From Synechococcales cyanobacterium GL140_1_metabat_312 (lineage in GTDB: Bacteria > Cyanobacteriota > Cyanobacteriia > Leptolyngbyales > Leptolyngbyaceae): a stretch of 52,869 nt of DNA. The stretch covers positions 1-52,869 of the forward strand of contig JANXWB010000056.1 of NCBI GenBank assembly GCA_025351345.1, given 5' to 3'. This document shows positions 17,748-26,714 of the stretch, one piece after another (positions within the stretch are counted from its first letter, which is position 1; each line of letters begins with the position of its first letter). Below the pieces are notes generated by a model that searched no databases, had not been told where the DNA came from, and worked only from the letters and a program-made list of their open reading frames with translations. Both the position numbers and the translations under genes were made by a program.

Positions 17748-19469
17748 ATGCTGCGCCTCGAAAAAATCAGCAAAACCTATCCTACAGGTGAAGTTCTTAA
17801 GGACATTAATTGGGAAGTTCGCCCCGGCGATCGGGTGGGGCTTGTGGGCGTGAATGGAGCGGGAAAATCGACTCAGCTCAAAATTATCATGGGCGAAATT
17901 GAGCCGACTACAGGCCAAATCATTCGACCGAACAGCTTGCGTATTGGCTATCTAAATCAGGAATTTGACATTGACGAGACTCGTACTGTTCAAGATGAGT
18001 TGTGGCGCGCGTTTGGGGACGTCAATACTGTTCATGAATCCCTAACTAAGATACATCATGCCTTGGAAACTGCCACGCCTGAACAGTTAGACAATCTGCT
18101 GGAAAAAATGGATAAGCTGCAACGGCAGTTTGAAGGAATGAATGGGTATGGGATCGAGGCAAAAATTGGCAAAGTGCTGCCAGATATGGGCTTTACCTTG
18201 GAGGATGCCGATCGGTTGGTGAGTTCCTTCAGTGGCGGCTGGCAGATGCGGATGAACTTGGCTAAGGTGATTTTGCAAGAACCCGACTTGCTGCTGTTGG
18301 ATGAACCAACAAACCATTTGGATCTAGATACTATTGAATGGTTGGAAAACTATTTACGTGGGCTGAATACTCCCATGGTAATTGTTTCTCATGACAGAGA
18401 ATTCCTCGATCGTCTCTGTAACAATATTGTCGAAACCGAGCGCGGCATCTCCACCACCTACTTAGGCAACTACTCCACTTATCTGTTGCAAAAATCTGAG
18501 CAGAAAATCGCCCAACTCGCAGCCTACGAGCGTCAAAACAAGGAAATCGAAAAACAACAAGAGTTCGTCGAAAAATTCCGAGCCAGCGCCACCCGAAGCA
18601 CCCAAGCCAAAAGCCGCGAAAAACAACTGGATAAAATCGATCGAATTGCAGCGCCTGAGTCGGAAATACGCGGTCTGCGGTTTAAATTTCCAGAAGCACC
18701 CCGCAGTGGCCGGGAAGTCGTGATGGTGGAGAATATGACCCACTTCTTTGGGGAGAAACTGTTGTTTCTGGGTACCGAATTATTAATTGAACGGGGCGAT
18801 AAGATTGCGATCGTTGGCCCGAATGGGGCGGGTAAATCTACGCTTTTACGTCTAATTACAGGCGGCGAAATTCCCTCCGAAGGTGAAGTGAAACTGGGGG
18901 ATCACAATGTTGTCATGGGTTATTTTGAGCAGAATCAAGCCGAAGCGCTGGATCTTGCTAAGAATGTAATGCAAACCATTCACGATGAAGTGCCCGATTG
19001 GACTAACGAAGAAGTCCGAACCATTTTGGGTCGATTTCTTTTTAGTGGCAGTACGGTGCGGAAAAATGTTTCTGCCCTTAGTGGGGGTGAAAAAGCCCGT
19101 TTGGCCTTGGCAAAGATGTTGCTTCAGCCTGTGAATTTGCTGATTCTTGATGAGCCAACTAATCACCTCGATATTCCAGCGAAAGAAATGCTAGAAGGGG
19201 CGATCGGAGCCTATGACGGTACGGTAATTATCGTGTCCCACGATCGGTATTTCGTGTCTCAAACTGCGACTAAGATTCTGGAAATCCGCGATGGTGAATT
19301 CCGTCTTTATCGCGGGGACTTTAAGTATTACCTAGACAAAATTGCCGAAGAAAAAGACTTGGCAAAACTTTCTGGCATCGAAGCCGAAAAAGCGGCTAAG
19401 GCTGATGCGAAACGCGATAAACAGAAAGAAAAGGAATCAGCGCGGAAGGATAAGAAAAAAGCAAGTTAG
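17748..19469 (+). CDS. ABC-F family ATPase (ribosome-associated type)
   Basis: About 573 residues with two tandem ABC nucleotide-binding domains and no membrane segments, which defines ABC-F. Domain 1 has Walker A GVNGAGKST, signature FSGGWQMRMNLAK and Walker B LLLLDEPTNHLDL. The linker (~240-310) is charged and helical (QEFVEKFRASATRSTQAKSR). Domain 2 has Walker A GPNGAGKSTLLRL, signature LSGGEKARLALAK and LLILDEPTNHLDI. The C-terminus is Lys-rich. ABC-F proteins act on the ribosome, resolving stalls or giving antibiotic protection. The ATG at 17748 (MLRLEKISKTY) is the usual family start; a TTG at 17712 would only add 12 residues. The next gene begins directly after its stop. Confidence 0.92.
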   Translation: MLRLEKISKTYPTGEVLKDINWEVRPGDRVGLVGVNGAGKSTQLKIIMGEIEPTTGQIIRPNSLRIGYLNQEFDIDETRTVQDELWRAFGDVNTVHESLTKIHHALETATPEQLDNLLEKMDKLQRQFEGMNGYGIEAKIGKVLPDMGFTLEDADRLVSSFSGGWQMRMNLAKVILQEPDLLLLDEPTNHLDLDTIEWLENYLRGLNTPMVIVSHDREFLDRLCNNIVETERGISTTYLGNYSTYLLQKSEQKIAQLAAYERQNKEIEKQQEFVEKFRASATRSTQAKSREKQLDKIDRIAAPESEIRGLRFKFPEAPRSGREVVMVENMTHFFGEKLLFLGTELLIERGDKIAIVGPNGAGKSTLLRLITGGEIPSEGEVKLGDHNVVMGYFEQNQAEALDLAKNVMQTIHDEVPDWTNEEVRTILGRFLFSGSTVRKNVSALSGGEKARLALAKMLLQPVNLLILDEPTNHLDIPAKEMLEGAIGAYDGTVIIVSHDRYFVSQTATKILEIRDGEFRLYRGDFKYYLDKIAEEKDLAKLSGIEAEKAAKADAKRDKQKEKESARKDKKKAS

Positions 19470-20357
19470 ATGACGAATACGCCCCACGATCAATTTGCTA
19501 AACGTTACTTAAAGGAAATGCTGTCGCCTTTTGCCGAGGAAGTCATCATTAGCTATGAACTTCCCGTCGGTGAAGCCCAGCAGGTCGATGTTTGGTTTAT
19601 GCCCCAATCTCGGCAATCCATCCCTGAACTCGGTTGTTTAGGAAAGATGACGATCGCCCCAACTCTCTTGGAAGTCTTTCGGAATCCTCTTTCTGACGAC
19701 GATCTTTTTAGCTGCATTGAAAAGCTGTGCAAAGTTCGAGGCGAGTGGAAACGGACAGCCAAACGCGAAAAACTAAAAATCCAACAGCCTGACCACCCCC
19801 AACTTTGGATGATTGTGCCCACAGCTTCCCAAGAACGATTGCGCGGTTGTAATGTTCTCCCGAAAGAAGAATGGGGTGATGGGTTCTTCTTTATGGGCGA
19901 TACGTTGCGCATGGGCTTTGTTGTCGTGCATCAACTGCCCATCATTCCAGAAACGCTGTTGCTCCGACTTTTAGGAAAAGGTTCTGTCCAACGTCAAGCC
20001 ATCTCAGAGTTGCTAGAATTACCAGAGCAGCCATTAAAAACGGTGGTTCTGGAAAACCTTGCCAAACTCCAAATTATGTTAAAAAAACGCCAATCCCGAA
20101 CTCAAGATGAACAAGAATTAATGCTCAATATTGATGTGCTTTACGAAGAGTGGCGTAATCAGATTGTCCAAGAAGGCGAATCTCGACAACGATCGCTCAT
20201 CCTCCGTCAACTCAATCGCCGGATTGGAGTCTTACCGGATGAGTGGTGCGATCGAGTACGATCGTTGTCCATGGAACAAATCGAAATCTTGGGTGAGGCT
20301 TTACTCGATTTTCAAGGTGCTGAGGATTTTCGGGTTTGGTTGGAGAGGATCGTCTAA
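19470..20357 (+). CDS. DUF4351 protein with Rpn/PD-(D/E)XK-like N-terminus
   Basis: 295 residues starting immediately after the ABC-F stop (TAGATG), so the two genes are probably co-translated. The N-terminal part (DQFAKRYLKEMLSPFAEEVI; VDVWFMPQ) resembles the Rpn/transposase-like PD-(D/E)XK nuclease group common in cyanobacteria. A catalytic D..ExK triad is not obvious: VDVWF may supply the Asp, but no clear ExK follows. The C-terminal ~55 residues (LRQLNRRIGVLPDEWCDRVR, SLSMEQIEILGEALLDF) match DUF4351, a small helical domain often appended to such proteins. The function is unknown, and it may be a relic of a mobile-element protein. Domain assignment at the C-terminus is good; at the N-terminus it is tentative. 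Confidence 0.75.
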   Translation: MTNTPHDQFAKRYLKEMLSPFAEEVIISYELPVGEAQQVDVWFMPQSRQSIPELGCLGKMTIAPTLLEVFRNPLSDDDLFSCIEKLCKVRGEWKRTAKREKLKIQQPDHPQLWMIVPTASQERLRGCNVLPKEEWGDGFFFMGDTLRMGFVVVHQLPIIPETLLLRLLGKGSVQRQAISELLELPEQPLKTVVLENLAKLQIMLKKRQSRTQDEQELMLNIDVLYEEWRNQIVQEGESRQRSLILRQLNRRIGVLPDEWCDRVRSLSMEQIEILGEALLDFQGAEDFRVWLERIV

Positions 20358-20491
20358 ACCTGACAGCATTTGTCTTTAAAAAAATCTATCCAAGATGGCA
20401 GAACCCCATGAGAATATTCTGTTCCCTTGAAGCTCGAAATTCTTGATATGCTGCTGTAACCGCAAAAAACTTTAACTGCCGCTATCCCCGT

Positions 20492-22549
20492 ATGACTGTC
20501 ACCACTGAAAGAACCATCACCACCTTTCCGCTCGCCGCCGTTGTCGGACAGGATGCGATTAAACTTGCCCTATTACTTGCTGCTGTCGATCCGGGACTCG
20601 GTGGTGTAGTTATCTCTGGCCGACGTGGAACGGCAAAATCTGTCATGGCGCGGGCGATTCATGCATTATTGCCCCCGATCGAAGTCGTCGAGGGTAGTCT
20701 TGCAAACTGTGACCCTGAAAAACCCGAAACCTGGGACGATCTGACCCAAGCGCGTTGGAATGGGGTAGCCGAGGTTCCTTGTAAAATTATTAAGTCGCCC
20801 TTCGCCCAAATTCCCCTAGGCATTACCGAAGATCGGTTGCTGGGATCCGTCGATGTCAGCCAGTCTATTAAGCTCGGTCAAACCGTATTTCAGCCGGGAC
20901 TTCTGGCGGAGTCAAATCGTGGTGTGCTTTACATTGACGAAATCAATCTCCTTGATGACCAAACTGCAAACCTCCTGCTCAGTGCCTTAACTGATGGTCG
21001 CAACATCATCGAGCGCGAGGGCATTAGTATGCAGCATCCCTGCACGCCGTTATTGATTGCCACCTTTAATCCAGAAGAAGGTCCACTGCGGGAACATTTA
21101 CTCGATCGGATTGCCATTTCCCTTTCCGCTGATATGGTGCTGGGCTTAGATCAGCGGGTCGATGTGGTGCTTCAAGCTACTGAGTATGCGGCAGATCCAA
21201 CGGCATTTTTAAAACAGTATGAAGATGATATTGATGGCTTAAAAACGCAAATTATCCTGGCCCGTGAATGGCTCAAGGAAGTCACGATTACCAAAGAACA
21301 AATTCGCTACTTAGTCGATGAAGCGACTCGCGGCGTAGTCCAAGGCCATCGTGCTGAACTTTATGCCATTCGAGTTGCCAAAGCCCATGCAGCCCTTGAA
21401 GGTCGTAGTGATGTGACGGCTGAAGACCTCAGAAAAGCGGTTGAGTTGGTGATTGTGCCCCGATCGACCGTCATTCAAGCCCCGCCTCCCGACGAACAAC
21501 AGCCACCGCCACCGCCGCCGCCCCAAAATCAAGACGAGTCCGACGAACCGCAAGACCAGGACGAGTCTGATGAAGACCAAGACGACGAACAGGAGGAAGA
21601 CGAAAATCCAGACCAACCGGATCAACCCGATATTCCAGAAGAATTTATTTTTGATCCCGAAGGCGTGATCTTGGATGACTCGGTACTTTATTTCGCCCAG
21701 AAAGCTAGTAAACAGGGCAAATCGGGCAGCCGATCGGTCATTTTTACTGACGATCGAGGTCGTTATATCAAACCTATTTTGCCCAGAGGGAAAGTTCGTC
21801 GGATTGCTGTTGATGCCACATTACGCGCCGCCGCCCCCTATCAAAAATCGCGCCGTGCCCGTGCCTTTGAAGCGGATCCTACAGGCACTAAACGCGTCTT
21901 TGTTGAGCAAATCGATGTCCGTGCCAAACGGATGGCCCGAAAAGCCGGAGCGTTGATTATATTCGTCGTTGATGCATCAGGGTCTATGGCGCTGAATCGG
22001 ATGAATTCGGCTAAAGGTGCCGTTTTAAGCTTGCTGACCGAAGCCTACCAAAACCGTGATCAAGTCGCATTAATTCCCTTCCGAGGTGACGCGGCTGAGG
22101 TTTTATTGCCGCCAACCCGATCCATTGAAGCGGCAAAACGGCGCCTCGATCGGCTTCCTTGTGGGGGTGGTTCGCCTCTATCCCATGGCTTAACTCAAGC
22201 CGTGCGGGTCGGGTTGAATTCATTGCAATCTGGTGATATTGGTCAAGTTGTAATCGTCGCTATTACGGATGGTCGGGGAAATGTGCCGTTGGCCCGATCG
22301 CTGGGTGAGGAGATTCCAGACGGTGAAAAACCTGATATTAAAGCTGAACTCATGGACATTGCCATGAAAATACGGGCGACAGGAATGCAGTTTTTGGTGA
22401 TTGATACTGAAAATAAATATGTTTCAACCGGAATGGCGAAGGACTTGGCCCAGAATGCAGGTGGAAAGTATTACCACTTGCCCAAGGCCACGGATCAAGC
22501 GATCGCTGGAGTTGCTCGTGATGCCATCATGGACATCCGATCGCGTTAA
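20492..22549 (+). CDS. chlD: Magnesium chelatase subunit D
   Basis: 685 residues with the expected three-part design. The AAA+ domain (~10-340) carries [33 protein letters not shown] and [12 protein letters not shown]. The linker (~345-400) is Pro- and Asp/Glu-rich ([20 protein letters not shown] and a long acidic run). The C-terminal von Willebrand A domain has the MIDAS motif [13 protein letters not shown] and later [11 protein letters not shown]. ChlD works with ChlI and ChlH to insert Mg2+ into protoporphyrin IX, the first committed step of chlorophyll synthesis, in the cytoplasm or at the thylakoid surface. Length is typical. No other chelatase subunit lies in the window. Confidence 0.96.
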   Translation: MTVTTERTITTFPLAAVVGQDAIKLALLLAAVDPGLGGVVISGRRGTAKSVMARAIHALLPPIEVVEGSLANCDPEKPETWDDLTQARWNGVAEVPCKIIKSPFAQIPLGITEDRLLGSVDVSQSIKLGQTVFQPGLLAESNRGVLYIDEINLLDDQTANLLLSALTDGRNIIEREGISMQHPCTPLLIATFNPEEGPLREHLLDRIAISLSADMVLGLDQRVDVVLQATEYAADPTAFLKQYEDDIDGLKTQIILAREWLKEVTITKEQIRYLVDEATRGVVQGHRAELYAIRVAKAHAALEGRSDVTAEDLRKAVELVIVPRSTVIQAPPPDEQQPPPPPPPQNQDESDEPQDQDESDEDQDDEQEEDENPDQPDQPDIPEEFIFDPEGVILDDSVLYFAQKASKQGKSGSRSVIFTDDRGRYIKPILPRGKVRRIAVDATLRAAAPYQKSRRARAFEADPTGTKRVFVEQIDVRAKRMARKAGALIIFVVDASGSMALNRMNSAKGAVLSLLTEAYQNRDQVALIPFRGDAAEVLLPPTRSIEAAKRRLDRLPCGGGSPLSHGLTQAVRVGLNSLQSGDIGQVVIVAITDGRGNVPLARSLGEEIPDGEKPDIKAELMDIAMKIRATGMQFLVIDTENKYVSTGMAKDLAQNAGGKYYHLPKATDQAIAGVARDAIMDIRSR

Positions 22550-22956
22550 AAGGCTTAGGAACGAGCCTTAGATAAAATCAGTAATTTATGGATTCGATCG
22601 TCTATGCTCTAAACCACCCGCGAATAAATTGCGGTCTAGCAGAGGAATCAGCTCCGCCGCTAAGAAAAGGGAGATTTACAAGTGATTCTTAGTCCCGGAG
22701 GGACTTTCGTTTCTAGAGGGCAATTTATTCGCGCGGTCTGCTTTGCTATTTAATCTAAACTCCAAAAACAAGTCAGACGCCAAGTTAGGTTTTGATTCAG
22801 ACAATGAGAACCGGCTGCACGCTGACACTGAGGGTATTGCACCCAAATCTCTTGTGCAAGAGCAGATAAAGTCGTTGTGTAATCTCTAAATCTTTCAGCC
22901 ATAAGCCTTCACTCTTTCATCTATCAGTTTGGTGATCTCGCTTAAATTCCTACTTA
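22550..22956. other. Intergenic region between chlD and the insertion sequence
   Basis: About 400 bases. It contains a palindromic repeat (22619-22743, listed separately) and the left copy of the IS target duplication (TACTTA, 22951-22956). The remaining ~200 bases carry no gene or structure that I can support. Confidence 0.6.
22619..22743. repeat. Palindromic GCGAATAAATT(C)GC repeat element
   Basis: The ends are perfect 14-bp inverted repeats (CGCGAATAAATTGC / GCAATTTATTCGCG), extended by TCTAG on both inner sides. Inside is a small hairpin, GTCCCGGAGGGAC. This matches a frequent dispersed repeat of cyanobacteria (GCGAATAAATTCGC ... CTTAGTCC...GGACT...). A partial relative (GCGAATAGAATTGCGGGCTA) lies near 50725. 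It is likely a non-autonomous mobile or regulatory repeat. Confidence 0.75.
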
Positions 22957-23935
22957 ACGTGAGTTCGGGTTAAGCAGAACTCAGCAAATTGTGTTGCATG
23001 GCGATTCCTGGCTTTTTGGGTTGATGACAATAAGCGATTAAGCCACACAGAATGTTCACGAAGCAATTGACCGGAGAACGATGCCGGGAATGCTCAATCT
23101 GAGAAATATTTTTGAGTTGGTCAATGACCGTCTCTACCACAGCGCGTTTTCTGAGCAACAGACGGTCACAGAACGGCATCAAACGTTGTTTCATATTGCA
23201 CTTGAGTTTGGTAATGACTTGTACACCAATGCGTTCCATCAAGTCGTTGAACATTCTTTGAGAGATGTAACCCTTATCCGCGAACACTTTACCAAAGAGG
23301 TGTTGCAGCAAATCAGGTACAGGCTTACGGTCGTCAACGTTACCAGGAGTCACTTGAACGTTCAGTAACTCACCTTTGTCATTGATGACAAGATGCAGCT
23401 TTAATCCGAAGAACCAATCCACGGAGGTTTTGCCCCGCTCCGCAACCTCTTTAAAAACTCGATTCTGACTGATGCGTCGATTGTGACAAACTTTGAGGCG
23501 GGTCGAGTCCATGAAACTAATACCCGTACAAGTTCCAAAACAAGAGCGCAGGTAGGCCCATAAGGGCACCAAAGTATCAGGGAGCCATTCCACAAAGCGG
23601 TTGTAACTCACCAATTTTGGAAAATGGCTCTGCCATTGAATCTGAACGTTTTCTAAGTAATAGGTTTTGAAATTCCGGTAACAGGATTGATGAAATCCAA
23701 TCAGGATAGTCATTATTTCGCTCAAACATAGAGTACGTTTACGGTTACGCACTTGCACATCATGCCCAAGGAGTCGATGTTGCCATCGTGTCTCAAAAAT
23801 TTGGCAGAAATCATCGACGGAGCAGAAGAGTTCTTCTAAACTGGTCATAGGCACCTGAGGCAAAATGGTTGTGTTGTACCTCCAGATTACCTTTGGTGCC
23901 CCCTTTTTTGACTCTTTCTTATCCCGAACTCACGT
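22957..23935 (-). mobile_element. IS982-family insertion sequence, complete
   Basis: 979 bp. Terminal inverted repeats begin with AC as usual for IS982: ACGTGAGTTCGGG(T/A)TAAG at the left end, with the reverse complement at the right end (CTTATCCCGAACTCACGT). Both sides are flanked by TACTTA (22951-22956 and 23936-23941), a 6-bp target duplication. The single transposase ORF is intact. The right TSD copy supplies the TAA stop of the neighbouring minus-strand membrane gene, so insertion left that gene unbroken. The exact TSD suggests a fairly recent insertion. Confidence 0.92.
22970..23848 (-). CDS. IS982-family transposase
   Basis: About 292 residues from the ATG at 23848 (MTSLEELFCSVDDFCQIFE), preceded by CAGGTG; a TTG at 23863 would add five residues. 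The N-terminal region is helical. The DDE catalytic core reads FMDSTRLKVCHNRRI (first Asp), HLVINDKGELLNVQVTPGN and VFADKGYIS (second Asp), and RAVVETVIDQLKNISQIEHS (Glu). Spacing and text are typical of IS982. The ORF is full length with no frameshift, so the enzyme may be active. It cuts and pastes its own element through the terminal inverted repeats. Confidence 0.95.
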   Translation of the reverse strand: MTSLEELFCSVDDFCQIFETRWQHRLLGHDVQVRNRKRTLCLSEIMTILIGFHQSCYRNFKTYYLENVQIQWQSHFPKLVSYNRFVEWLPDTLVPLWAYLRSCFGTCTGISFMDSTRLKVCHNRRISQNRVFKEVAERGKTSVDWFFGLKLHLVINDKGELLNVQVTPGNVDDRKPVPDLLQHLFGKVFADKGYISQRMFNDLMERIGVQVITKLKCNMKQRLMPFCDRLLLRKRAVVETVIDQLKNISQIEHSRHRSPVNCFVNILCGLIAYCHQPKKPGIAMQHNLLSSA

Positions 23936-23938
23936 TAC

Positions 23939-24292
23939 TTAGGGGAAGGTCATCTTTCCCTTAATGACCAGATATATTGAGCCAGGGAGCCAAAAAACTA
24001 AGAGGGTTGGAAATTGGGAGAAGTCATGGTGGCGAACGCCTTCAACCAAGACGAAGATACACGACGTAACGCCATAGGCCCCCACAATTCGCAAGGTCAC
24101 TGGGTAGCTTTTTGGGAAAAAGCACATAATCACGATCGCCCCAAGTAAGCTCTCAGAAAAGATCAAGCCTTCGATGAGCTTCAAGTGTTGATCGGGAGGT
24201 AATGTCGTCAAGCGCTCTGGTGTTTGCCATAACATCGAAAGACCAGCTAGGATGCAAAGAATACCCAGTATTTTCCAGATTGTCCTGTTCAT
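23939..24292 (-). CDS. Small integral membrane protein of unknown function
   Basis: 117 residues with about four hydrophobic segments (KILGILCILAGLSMLW; IFSESLLGAIVIMCFF; VTLRIVGAYGVTSCIFVLVE; LLVFWLPGSIYLVI) joined by short loops. I do not recognise the family. The stop codon lies in the right-hand target duplication of the adjacent IS982 element, yet the reading frame is unaffected. Sequence around its start (ACCCAGTAT...TCCAGAT...CTGTTCATATCAA) recurs in diverged form near 25400-25440, which suggests an old duplication. Confidence 0.65.
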   Translation of the reverse strand: MNRTIWKILGILCILAGLSMLWQTPERLTTLPPDQHLKLIEGLIFSESLLGAIVIMCFFPKSYPVTLRIVGAYGVTSCIFVLVEGVRHHDFSQFPTLLVFWLPGSIYLVIKGKMTFP

Positions 24293-24607
24293 ATCAAGTC
24301 GTTCTCTCTCTAAAGAATACTCACGTTAATCCTGACCGTTGATTGGGGGAAATAATTGTGCAACAGATGTGGGCAGAAATGCTCCGTTCAGTTGCGAACT
24401 CTAGAGTTACGCATCCTACCCTGATGAACAGGAAAAATATTGAATGCTAGTCTAGGATGCCTCTATCTTGGCAATCGTTAACGATAGCCCTGTCATCAAG
24501 ATGCCCAAAACGATCAGACACTTCAAGACTGCGGTTATGGTCGCAACGTCTCTAGCCCGTAAGCCCAATTGCGTCGGCGATACTGGGCGAAACAGCCGTA
24601 AACAAAC

Positions 24608-25315
24608 CTAGCTTAAGCCCCATAGTGGAATACCCACCACGGCTAAGGCGATCGCAGCAATTATCACATCTGTAGTAATTCCATTAATAATACTGTCACT
24701 ATCGCTCACTTGCTTGTTAATAAATGCCGCGTTAGAACATACAGTCAAGCTATACAGTTGGAGGGTGAAGAATCTATTTTTGAGCGTTCTGTCAATTCTC
24801 AATGGCAGTGAAATAGTTCGATTCAGCCGGTAATGCATCGTCAACCAGATGAGGAATGAGACTAAGAAGTATAGAGCATACCGAATCACATCGTAATCAT
24901 AATGATGGCTGCCAGGAAAAAAGGTGAGATTGTTGTAGAACTTCAGCCCTTTTGCTGCCACAGTTTCACAGAGTTGCACTTGACTGGGGAAATACCGTAC
25001 AGACTTGGTGGTTTCGTCAAACCAGAAAACCCCTTCATTGGCTTCGCCAATAATTGCTCCCTCATAGAAACCATACCGATGGACATATTTCACGTAAATA
25101 ATAGACCCATCTATATAAATGGATGGATAGTAAATAGCAGTTCCGGTGTTGGAGGGAAGGCTATCGTTATTCCCAATCATGTTGCCACCGGGTGTGGGGG
25201 TTTGCCATTCGGCAATGCCGATCGTTCCCCAAGCTGGAGTTTGGCAGCACAGGATGATCATGATGGCGATACAGGAGGTCAGAAATTGTCGGTGCTTAAG
25301 CTTGAACATAATCAT
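24608..25315 (-). CDS. Exported/membrane protein of unknown function, possibly C-terminally shortened
   Basis: 235 residues. The N-terminal hydrophobic stretch (FLTSCIAIMIILCCQTPAWG) looks like a signal peptide or anchor. An extracytoplasmic part follows (IYYPSIYIDGSIIYVKYVHR; GEANEGVFWFDE), then a membrane helix (YALYFLVSFLIWLTMHYRL) and another (VIIAAIALAVVGIPLWG) right at the end. It resembles cyanobacterial DUF3592-like membrane proteins in layout, but I cannot confirm that. After the TAG at 24608-24610 the same frame stays open for 51 more codons to 24452 and encodes another plausible helix (CLIVLGILMTGLSLTIA). The visible stop may therefore be a recent nonsense mutation. Confidence 0.55.
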   Translation of the reverse strand: MIMFKLKHRQFLTSCIAIMIILCCQTPAWGTIGIAEWQTPTPGGNMIGNNDSLPSNTGTAIYYPSIYIDGSIIYVKYVHRYGFYEGAIIGEANEGVFWFDETTKSVRYFPSQVQLCETVAAKGLKFYNNLTFFPGSHHYDYDVIRYALYFLVSFLIWLTMHYRLNRTISLPLRIDRTLKNRFFTLQLYSLTVCSNAAFINKQVSDSDSIINGITTDVIIAAIALAVVGIPLWGLS

Positions 25316-25319
25316 TTTG

Positions 25320-25431
25320 GTTGTGGTTGAGAACTACACCGTAGACACCTAAACCCCGCAGTGTTGCTGGGTGATTTTTGGGAAAGAAGCACTCGATAGG
25401 CACCCAGTATCGTCCAGATAGTTCTGTTCAT
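25320..25431 (-). pseudogene. Remnant of a paralogue of the 117-residue membrane protein
   Basis: Reading leftward from ATG at 25431, the first codons give MNRTIWTILG, nearly identical to MNRTIWKILG at the start of the gene at 23939-24292. The sequence upstream of both starts is also alike (TTGATATGAACAG). Similarity is lost after about 10 codons. A weak second match (a GVYGV-type segment, compare GAYGVTS) suggests an internal deletion. It is probably a decayed copy from a tandem duplication that also enclosed the 24608-25315 gene. Confidence 0.45.
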
Positions 25432-25581
25432 ATCAAATCGAATCGCTAGAGATATGCAAAGAATGCCCACTTTAGCCCTCACGGTTGAGGCAATTGAAAT
25501 TCTGCTAGCCTCATAGGAGGGTAGTCAAATCGCTTACCCCGCCATACCGTAGATCTGCAACGCCAATCGGTTCATTTAAAC

Positions 25582-25624
25582 CTTAAAAGGCGCTGATCAA
25601 GATGGTCAGTGCCTTTTAAGTTTT
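25582..25624 (+). terminator. Strong intrinsic terminator with no obvious gene upstream
   Basis: CTTAAAAGGCGCTGA pairs with TCAGTGCCTTTTAAG (15 bp, one G-T pair) around a 9-base loop, followed by TTTT on the plus strand. No plus-strand gene precedes it within about 3 kb, so it either ends an unrecognised small RNA from the 25430-25580 stretch or insulates the permease gene that starts at 25689. Confidence 0.75.
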
Positions 25625-25688
25625 AAGCAGATATGGAAAATAGACAGATCCCTTGGTATGGTTAGAGGGCTGATTTTCCCGCTGCATC

Positions 25689-26714
25689 ATGGCCCGATCG
25701 AATTCGCTGAAAAGTTACATTGCTACTCGATTGATGTTGGCACCCTTGATGTTGTGGTTAATCACGTCCATTGTGTTTTTATTAATGCGATCGACTCCTG
25801 GGGATCCTGTTGATGCATTGCTTGGAACCCGCGCACCCCAAGCTGCTAAAGAGGCTCTACGCGAACAATTGGGGTTGAATAAATCGCTATTGTTTCAATA
25901 TTTTGATTACATGGGTACATTGCTCCATGGTGATCTGGGGAAATCTCTTTCGAGTCAAGGCGAATCGGTATGGAGCATTATTCAAGATCATTTTCCGGCG
26001 ACAGTGGAACTGACAATTTTTAGTTTGGCGATCGCGGTTGTTGTAGGTGTATTCGTTGGTGCATTGGGTGCCTCGCGGCCTAATACAATTTGGGATATTG
26101 GTGGGCGATTATTTGGAATTATTACCTATGCAATTCCATTGTTTTGGTTTGGAATGGTATTGCAATTAGTATTTAGTGTTTGGTGGGGCTGGTTTCCCTT
26201 GGGGACGCGCTTTCCAACTACGTTAACTCCACCTGAATCAATTACGGGATTATATACATTAGATAGTTTAATGCGCGGTGATTTTAGTAAGTTTGCAACT
26301 GCATTATATTATCTAGTATTGCCTGCGGCTTCACTGGGGATATTGATTAGTGGAGTATTTGAACGCATTGTACGCGTCAATTTAAAACAGGCATTGCAGG
26401 CAGAGTATGTAGATGCGGCCAAGGCGCGAGGAATTAGCAACAGTACTATTCTCTGGAATCATGCCTTTCGGAATACGTTGATTCCAGTGGTGACAATTTT
26501 GGGTTTGACATTGGCGGCCATGTTGGGCGGTGCAATTTTGACGGAAGTGACCTTCTCTTGGCCCGGTCTAGGCAGTCGGCTGTATAAGGCGATCGGGCAG
26601 CGGGACTATCCAACGGTGCAGGGGATTGTGGTATTTTTTGCGGCGATCGTAGCCTTGGCCAGTATTGCGATCGATGTTATTAATGCTTACATTGATCCTC
26701 GAATTCGTTACTAG
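25689..26714 (+). CDS. ABC transporter permease, DppB/OppB family
   Basis: 341 residues with about six membrane helices. The N-terminal signature is typical: RLMLAPLMLWLITSIVFLLM, then STPGDPVDALLG and a REQLGL stretch. Later come FPATVELTIFSLAIAVVVGV and the cytoplasmic EAA loop (EYVDAAKARGISNSTILWNH, AFRNTLIPVVT) that contacts the ATPase, then a GGAILTEVTFSWPGLGSRLY segment. These permeases pair with a DppC-type partner and import oligopeptides, nickel or other solutes. The partner, ATPases and binding protein are not in the window; cyanobacteria often scatter these genes. Its 3' end overlaps the convergent lipid kinase gene by 35 bp. Confidence 0.93.
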   Translation: MARSNSLKSYIATRLMLAPLMLWLITSIVFLLMRSTPGDPVDALLGTRAPQAAKEALREQLGLNKSLLFQYFDYMGTLLHGDLGKSLSSQGESVWSIIQDHFPATVELTIFSLAIAVVVGVFVGALGASRPNTIWDIGGRLFGIITYAIPLFWFGMVLQLVFSVWWGWFPLGTRFPTTLTPPESITGLYTLDSLMRGDFSKFATALYYLVLPAASLGILISGVFERIVRVNLKQALQAEYVDAAKARGISNSTILWNHAFRNTLIPVVTILGLTLAAMLGGAILTEVTFSWPGLGSRLYKAIGQRDYPTVQGIVVFFAAIVALASIAIDVINAYIDPRIRY

